IMG/VR virus record: IMGVR_UViG_3300040806_000817
Location: 1-30,079 of that record
DNA from: a virus
Reading direction: 5' to 3' (one strand)
DNA length: 30,079 bases
Shown here: piece after piece, positions 27,762 to 30,079 of the stretch
How positions within the stretch are numbered: position 1 is the stretch's first letter
Layout: each line of letters opens with the position of its first letter
Position numbers and translations under genes: made by a program
Notes under the pieces: model-generated
The model's input: the letters and a program-made list of their open reading frames with translations, nothing else
Told to the model about the DNA's origin: nothing
Database searches by the model: none

Positions 27762-29473
27762 GCGGCAATTCGACTAAAGTTCTTCACCTTTTCAAATCTA
27801 ATTTGACTGCGGAACTTTTCTGATAAAATGTCACCTTTATGTGAGATAACAAATACATTGGTCTCTCCACCCAACTGATGGATTAGTTTAAGAAACTCAT
27901 CACAACCAGCAGTATCAAGTGAAGCATCAAAGACTTCATCCAAGATAAGTAGGTTAGTGTTAGTACTGTTTTTGAGTTTAGCCACTGCTCTCCAAGTAAA
28001 TAATAATGCAAGATCAATTCGCATTTTTTCACCTTCTGAGAACGAGGCATATGAAAACTCATCTCTATGTCGGCTCTTAATGATTTCATTGAATTCCTCA
28101 TCTAGTTCAAATGCAACAAAGAAGTCGAGTGCGGCCAAATATTTGTTAATTAATTTATTCATAATTGGCACATACTGTTTAATGATTTTGGTTTTAATAC
28201 CACCATCTTTTAGCATGTCTGCCGCAACACCAAACAATTCTCTTGAATTAATTAGTTCTTCTTTGCGCCCAGTAAGTTGCTCATTTTCTGCTTTTAGAGC
28301 GTCAAGTGTATCTTTTGCATCTGTGTCATCTGCGCCAGCCTCTTGTATTTTCTGTATCTCATTCGCATTCTTCTTGATAGATTTTTCTAATGACTTAATT
28401 GCTGATAGATTTGAAGAAATATTAGTTTGAAATAAGGTTATCTGAGACTGTACAGTTTGTATTTCATTAAGTCTTGCCTGCAATAAATTATACTCATTCT
28501 CTAATTCTGATATTCCACCTTTGACTTTAGATATAATACCCTGCGTGTCACCAATAACCTTACGTTTGATTGTATTCTCAATCTCTTGCTGGCAGGTAGG
28601 GCATTCATCATGGTTGTCAAAGAAATCAATTCTTTTGTGAGCTTTGTCATGCTTACTTTTCAACTTACTGATCAGATCAAACACCTTGCCACTTTTTAGT
28701 GTGATACTCTGAGAATCTTTTACACTATCAAGCAACATTTGAGTCTTAGTTGCCATACAAGCATTATTGGAAGTAAGTGTAGTAATCTCTTCGTTTGATT
28801 CATTGATCATACCAGTAAAAGTAGCGATGGTGTCATCACTCTGGGCTTTGAGTTTTTTAATATAATCTTTTTGTGTGTCAATCTTACTTTCGGTTAACTG
28901 CATCTGATACTCAATATCACGAATATCTTCTTTATTCTCTGCAATACGATCTTTGAGAAGTTTGCCCATAGATGAAAAGATACTGATATCTAGAAGGTCT
29001 TCGATAACATCTCTACGATTAGCGGCAGTCAACTGCATGAATGGCACAAACGTAGACGCACCCAATACCACAATCTGTGTAAAAGATTTGTAGTTTAGTT
29101 TAAGAATGGTCTCTTCAAGTTGCTTCTGATAATCTCTTGCTGACCCTGGTTGATTAAGAAGATTGCCATTTTGAATAATCTCAAAGATACCAGGCTTGAT
29201 GCCTCGTCTTACAAGATATTCTTGCTTGCCAATACTAAACTCAATTTCACAAAGCAAATCACGCTGATTGATAGTATTCATCAATTGTGGCTTAGAGATT
29301 TTACGAAATGGTTTGTTGAACAAGACAAAACACAATGCATCCAGAATTGTAGACTTGCCAGCGCCATTCTCACCCACAATGAGTGTGTTTGGTGATCTGT
29401 TAAGTTGGATTTCTGTATTTACATTGCCAGTCGATAGAAAGTTCTTATATCTAATCGTCTTGAAATAAATCAT
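27758..29473 (-). CDS. 46: recombination endonuclease subunit, gp46 (SbcC/Rad50-like)
   Basis: The ATPase partner of gp47 in DNA-end resection, recombination-dependent replication and host DNA breakdown. 571 residues (T4 gp46 has 560). Walker A VGENGAGKST is near 33-42; two coiled-coil arms (about 180-270 and 300-400) flank a zinc hook CPTCQQE near 290; the ABC signature SFSEGEKMRIDLAL is near 483 and Walker B LLILDEVFDASLD near 515. The start MIYFKTIRYKNF fits the family. Transcription can start from a consensus promoter in the end of gp47. Confidence 0.97.
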   Translation of the reverse strand: MIYFKTIRYKNFLSTGNVNTEIQLNRSPNTLIVGENGAGKSTILDALCFVLFNKPFRKISKPQLMNTINQRDLLCEIEFSIGKQEYLVRRGIKPGIFEIIQNGNLLNQPGSARDYQKQLEETILKLNYKSFTQIVVLGASTFVPFMQLTAANRRDVIEDLLDISIFSSMGKLLKDRIAENKEDIRDIEYQMQLTESKIDTQKDYIKKLKAQSDDTIATFTGMINESNEEITTLTSNNACMATKTQMLLDSVKDSQSITLKSGKVFDLISKLKSKHDKAHKRIDFFDNHDECPTCQQEIENTIKRKVIGDTQGIISKVKGGISELENEYNLLQARLNEIQTVQSQITLFQTNISSNLSAIKSLEKSIKKNANEIQKIQEAGADDTDAKDTLDALKAENEQLTGRKEELINSRELFGVAADMLKDGGIKTKIIKQYVPIMNKLINKYLAALDFFVAFELDEEFNEIIKSRHRDEFSYASFSEGEKMRIDLALLFTWRAVAKLKNSTNTNLLILDEVFDASLDTAGCDEFLKLIHQLGGETNVFVISHKGDILSEKFRSQIRFEKVKNFSRIAA

Positions 29474-29474
29474 G

Positions 29475-29531
29475 CTATACTTCGCCAGTCCTTACATTGA
29501 TATCAAGTGAAATGATGCAAGTATTCATCAT
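29475..29531 (-). CDS. candidate 18-residue leader peptide between gp47 and gp46
   Basis: ATGATG opens a frame encoding MMNTCIISLDINVRTGEV, ending with TAG one base before the gp46 ATG. GGAAG lies six bases before the first ATG. It is the first ORF of the transcript from the promoter at 29557-29585. Its stop beside the gp46 start could couple or set gp46 translation. The length makes chance possible. Confidence 0.4.
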   Translation of the reverse strand: MMNTCIISLDINVRTGEV

Positions 29532-29532
29532 A

Positions 29533-30079
29533 TTACACTTCCATATATAGTGCCTCATTATAGAGGGTTCGCATCAAATTGTCAAGTCTTTTCTTTGGCA
29601 CATTTGTCTCCATATTGTCAATATATTTTGATAGTATGGTGATAGTATCTTCTGCTTCGTTGACAATATCTTCATCATCTTCAAGATTCAAATTAAGATG
29701 GTCATCAACAATCTGGATGTTGACCGGATTTGCTTGATACAATTTATCCATAAACTGATCAAACCAATATGGGTTTTCTTTGTTCTGAGTTACGACTTTG
29801 ACATATGTGCCTTCAAAGCCAGAGAAATCTTTATCTAGAATGTCTTTGGCTTCTTTATCAGCATCATCATAAAATACCTTATTGAACATACGATAGGGAT
29901 TACGAACCTTTGTCAATTCTCTTGTATCTGTATCAAAGACATGAAAACCCTTCGGATCTTGATAATCACTCCATGTCAATTCGTATGGGGTGCCTAGATA
30001 TGTGATGTTATTTGTTACTGATCCAGTGTGAAAGTGACCAGATGCTACAAGATCAAATTTTGAAAATTGCTCTTTAGAC
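29533..30079 (-). CDS. 47: recombination endonuclease subunit, gp47 (Mre11-like), 5'-truncated
   Basis: C-terminal part (about 181 residues) of the nuclease partner of gp46; the start lies beyond the window. The visible reading frame contains the phosphoesterase motif ASGHFHTGS and then ITYLGTPYELTWSDYQD, both characteristic of gp47/Mre11-type enzymes. An in-frame TTG at 29979 is not a start because the frame stays open and homologous upstream of it. The C-terminal tail is acidic and then helical. A promoter for gp46 is embedded in its last codons. Confidence 0.93.
   Translation of the reverse strand, partial: SKEQFSKFDLVASGHFHTGSVTNNITYLGTPYELTWSDYQDPKGFHVFDTDTRELTKVRNPYRMFNKVFYDDADKEAKDILDKDFSGFEGTYVKVVTQNKENPYWFDQFMDKLYQANPVNIQIVDDHLNLNLEDDEDIVNEAEDTITILSKYIDNMETNVPKKRLDNLMRTLYNEALYMEV
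29557..29585 (-). promoter_or_regulatory. perfect-consensus sigma70 promoter inside gp47
   Basis: TTGACA (29585-29580), 17-bp spacer, TATAAT (29562-29557): both hexamers and spacing equal the sigma70 consensus, although the bases also code for the gp47 C-terminus. The predicted start is near 29550, leading into the leader peptide and gp46. Confidence 0.82.

Noticed and set aside
1-30079. CRISPR arrays, insertion sequences, inteins and introns
   Set aside because: No regularly spaced repeats, no transposase, and the large replication genes are uninterrupted with family-typical lengths.
29979-30079. Treating 29979 as the start of gp47
   Set aside because: The codon is TTG in the middle of a conserved stretch, and the frame upstream encodes the ASGHFHTGS motif of the same enzyme. 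The gene is simply cut by the window edge.

Overview
The window is part of a T4-like (contractile-tailed) bacteriophage genome, and every gene I can support lies on the minus strand. The identification rests on a near-complete set of T4-type replication and recombination genes in the usual T4-superfamily order. In transcription order, from high to low coordinates, these are gp47 (5'-truncated by the window edge), gp46, gp45 sliding clamp, gp44 and gp62 clamp loader, RegA, gp43 DNA polymerase, UvsX and gp41 helicase. Accessory genes suggest a marine T4-like phage of a Gram-negative host: CobS/CobT-like proteins, Hsp20, a MazG-type pyrophosphohydrolase, peptide deformylase, a DUF3310-type protein and KdsA. 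KdsA makes the KDO of lipopolysaccharide, so the host probably carries KDO-containing LPS. The host itself cannot be named from this sequence.

Layout in transcription order. 30079-27043: gp47, gp46, a small gene and an adenine methyltransferase. 27046-23182: a degenerate peptide deformylase, a cupin, a kinase/nucleotidyltransferase fusion, a TET-associated-type glycosyltransferase and an HNH endonuclease. 23114-19582: CobT-like metallopeptidase/VWA protein and CobS-like AAA+ ATPase. 19485-17154: glycosyltransferase, DUF3310-type protein, sliding clamp and two tandem paralogues. 17090-14943: gp44, gp62, regA, MazG. 14859-13715: Hsp20, a GH108 lysozyme and a small membrane protein. 13683-8007: gp43, a small conserved protein, UvsX, two small genes and gp41. 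8010-4255: small proteins, an FkbM methyltransferase, a remnant of a nucleotidyltransferase gene, an HExxH peptidase-like protein behind a long structured leader, and a DUF262-HNH nuclease. 4165-309: small genes, kdsA, an ORF containing a whole tRNA-Trp, a glycine-zipper protein and more small genes. 295-1: a tRNA cluster (Leu, Asn, Thr, and Gly cut by the edge).

Genes are packed tightly, with many ATGA or TAATG stop/start overlaps, so translational coupling is likely throughout. Transcription appears to restart at many sigma70-type promoters (TTGACA, 16-18 bp spacing, TATAAT-like), several of them inside the upstream gene. Six promoters share a leader element, GTGATTCGCAA, beside the ribosome binding site; this looks like an early-gene control module. 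Sequence antisense to this element occurs in a hairpin loop near 1.7 kb and as a tandem pair near 6.9 kb.

The observations I would look at first are the tRNA-Trp gene embedded in frame inside a protein gene, the repeated leader element with its possible antisense partners, the roughly 200-nt structured leader at 6590-6792, the apparently leaderless DNA polymerase message, and the peptide deformylase that has lost its catalytic Glu and one metal ligand. All family calls were made by reading motifs by eye; no database search was run.
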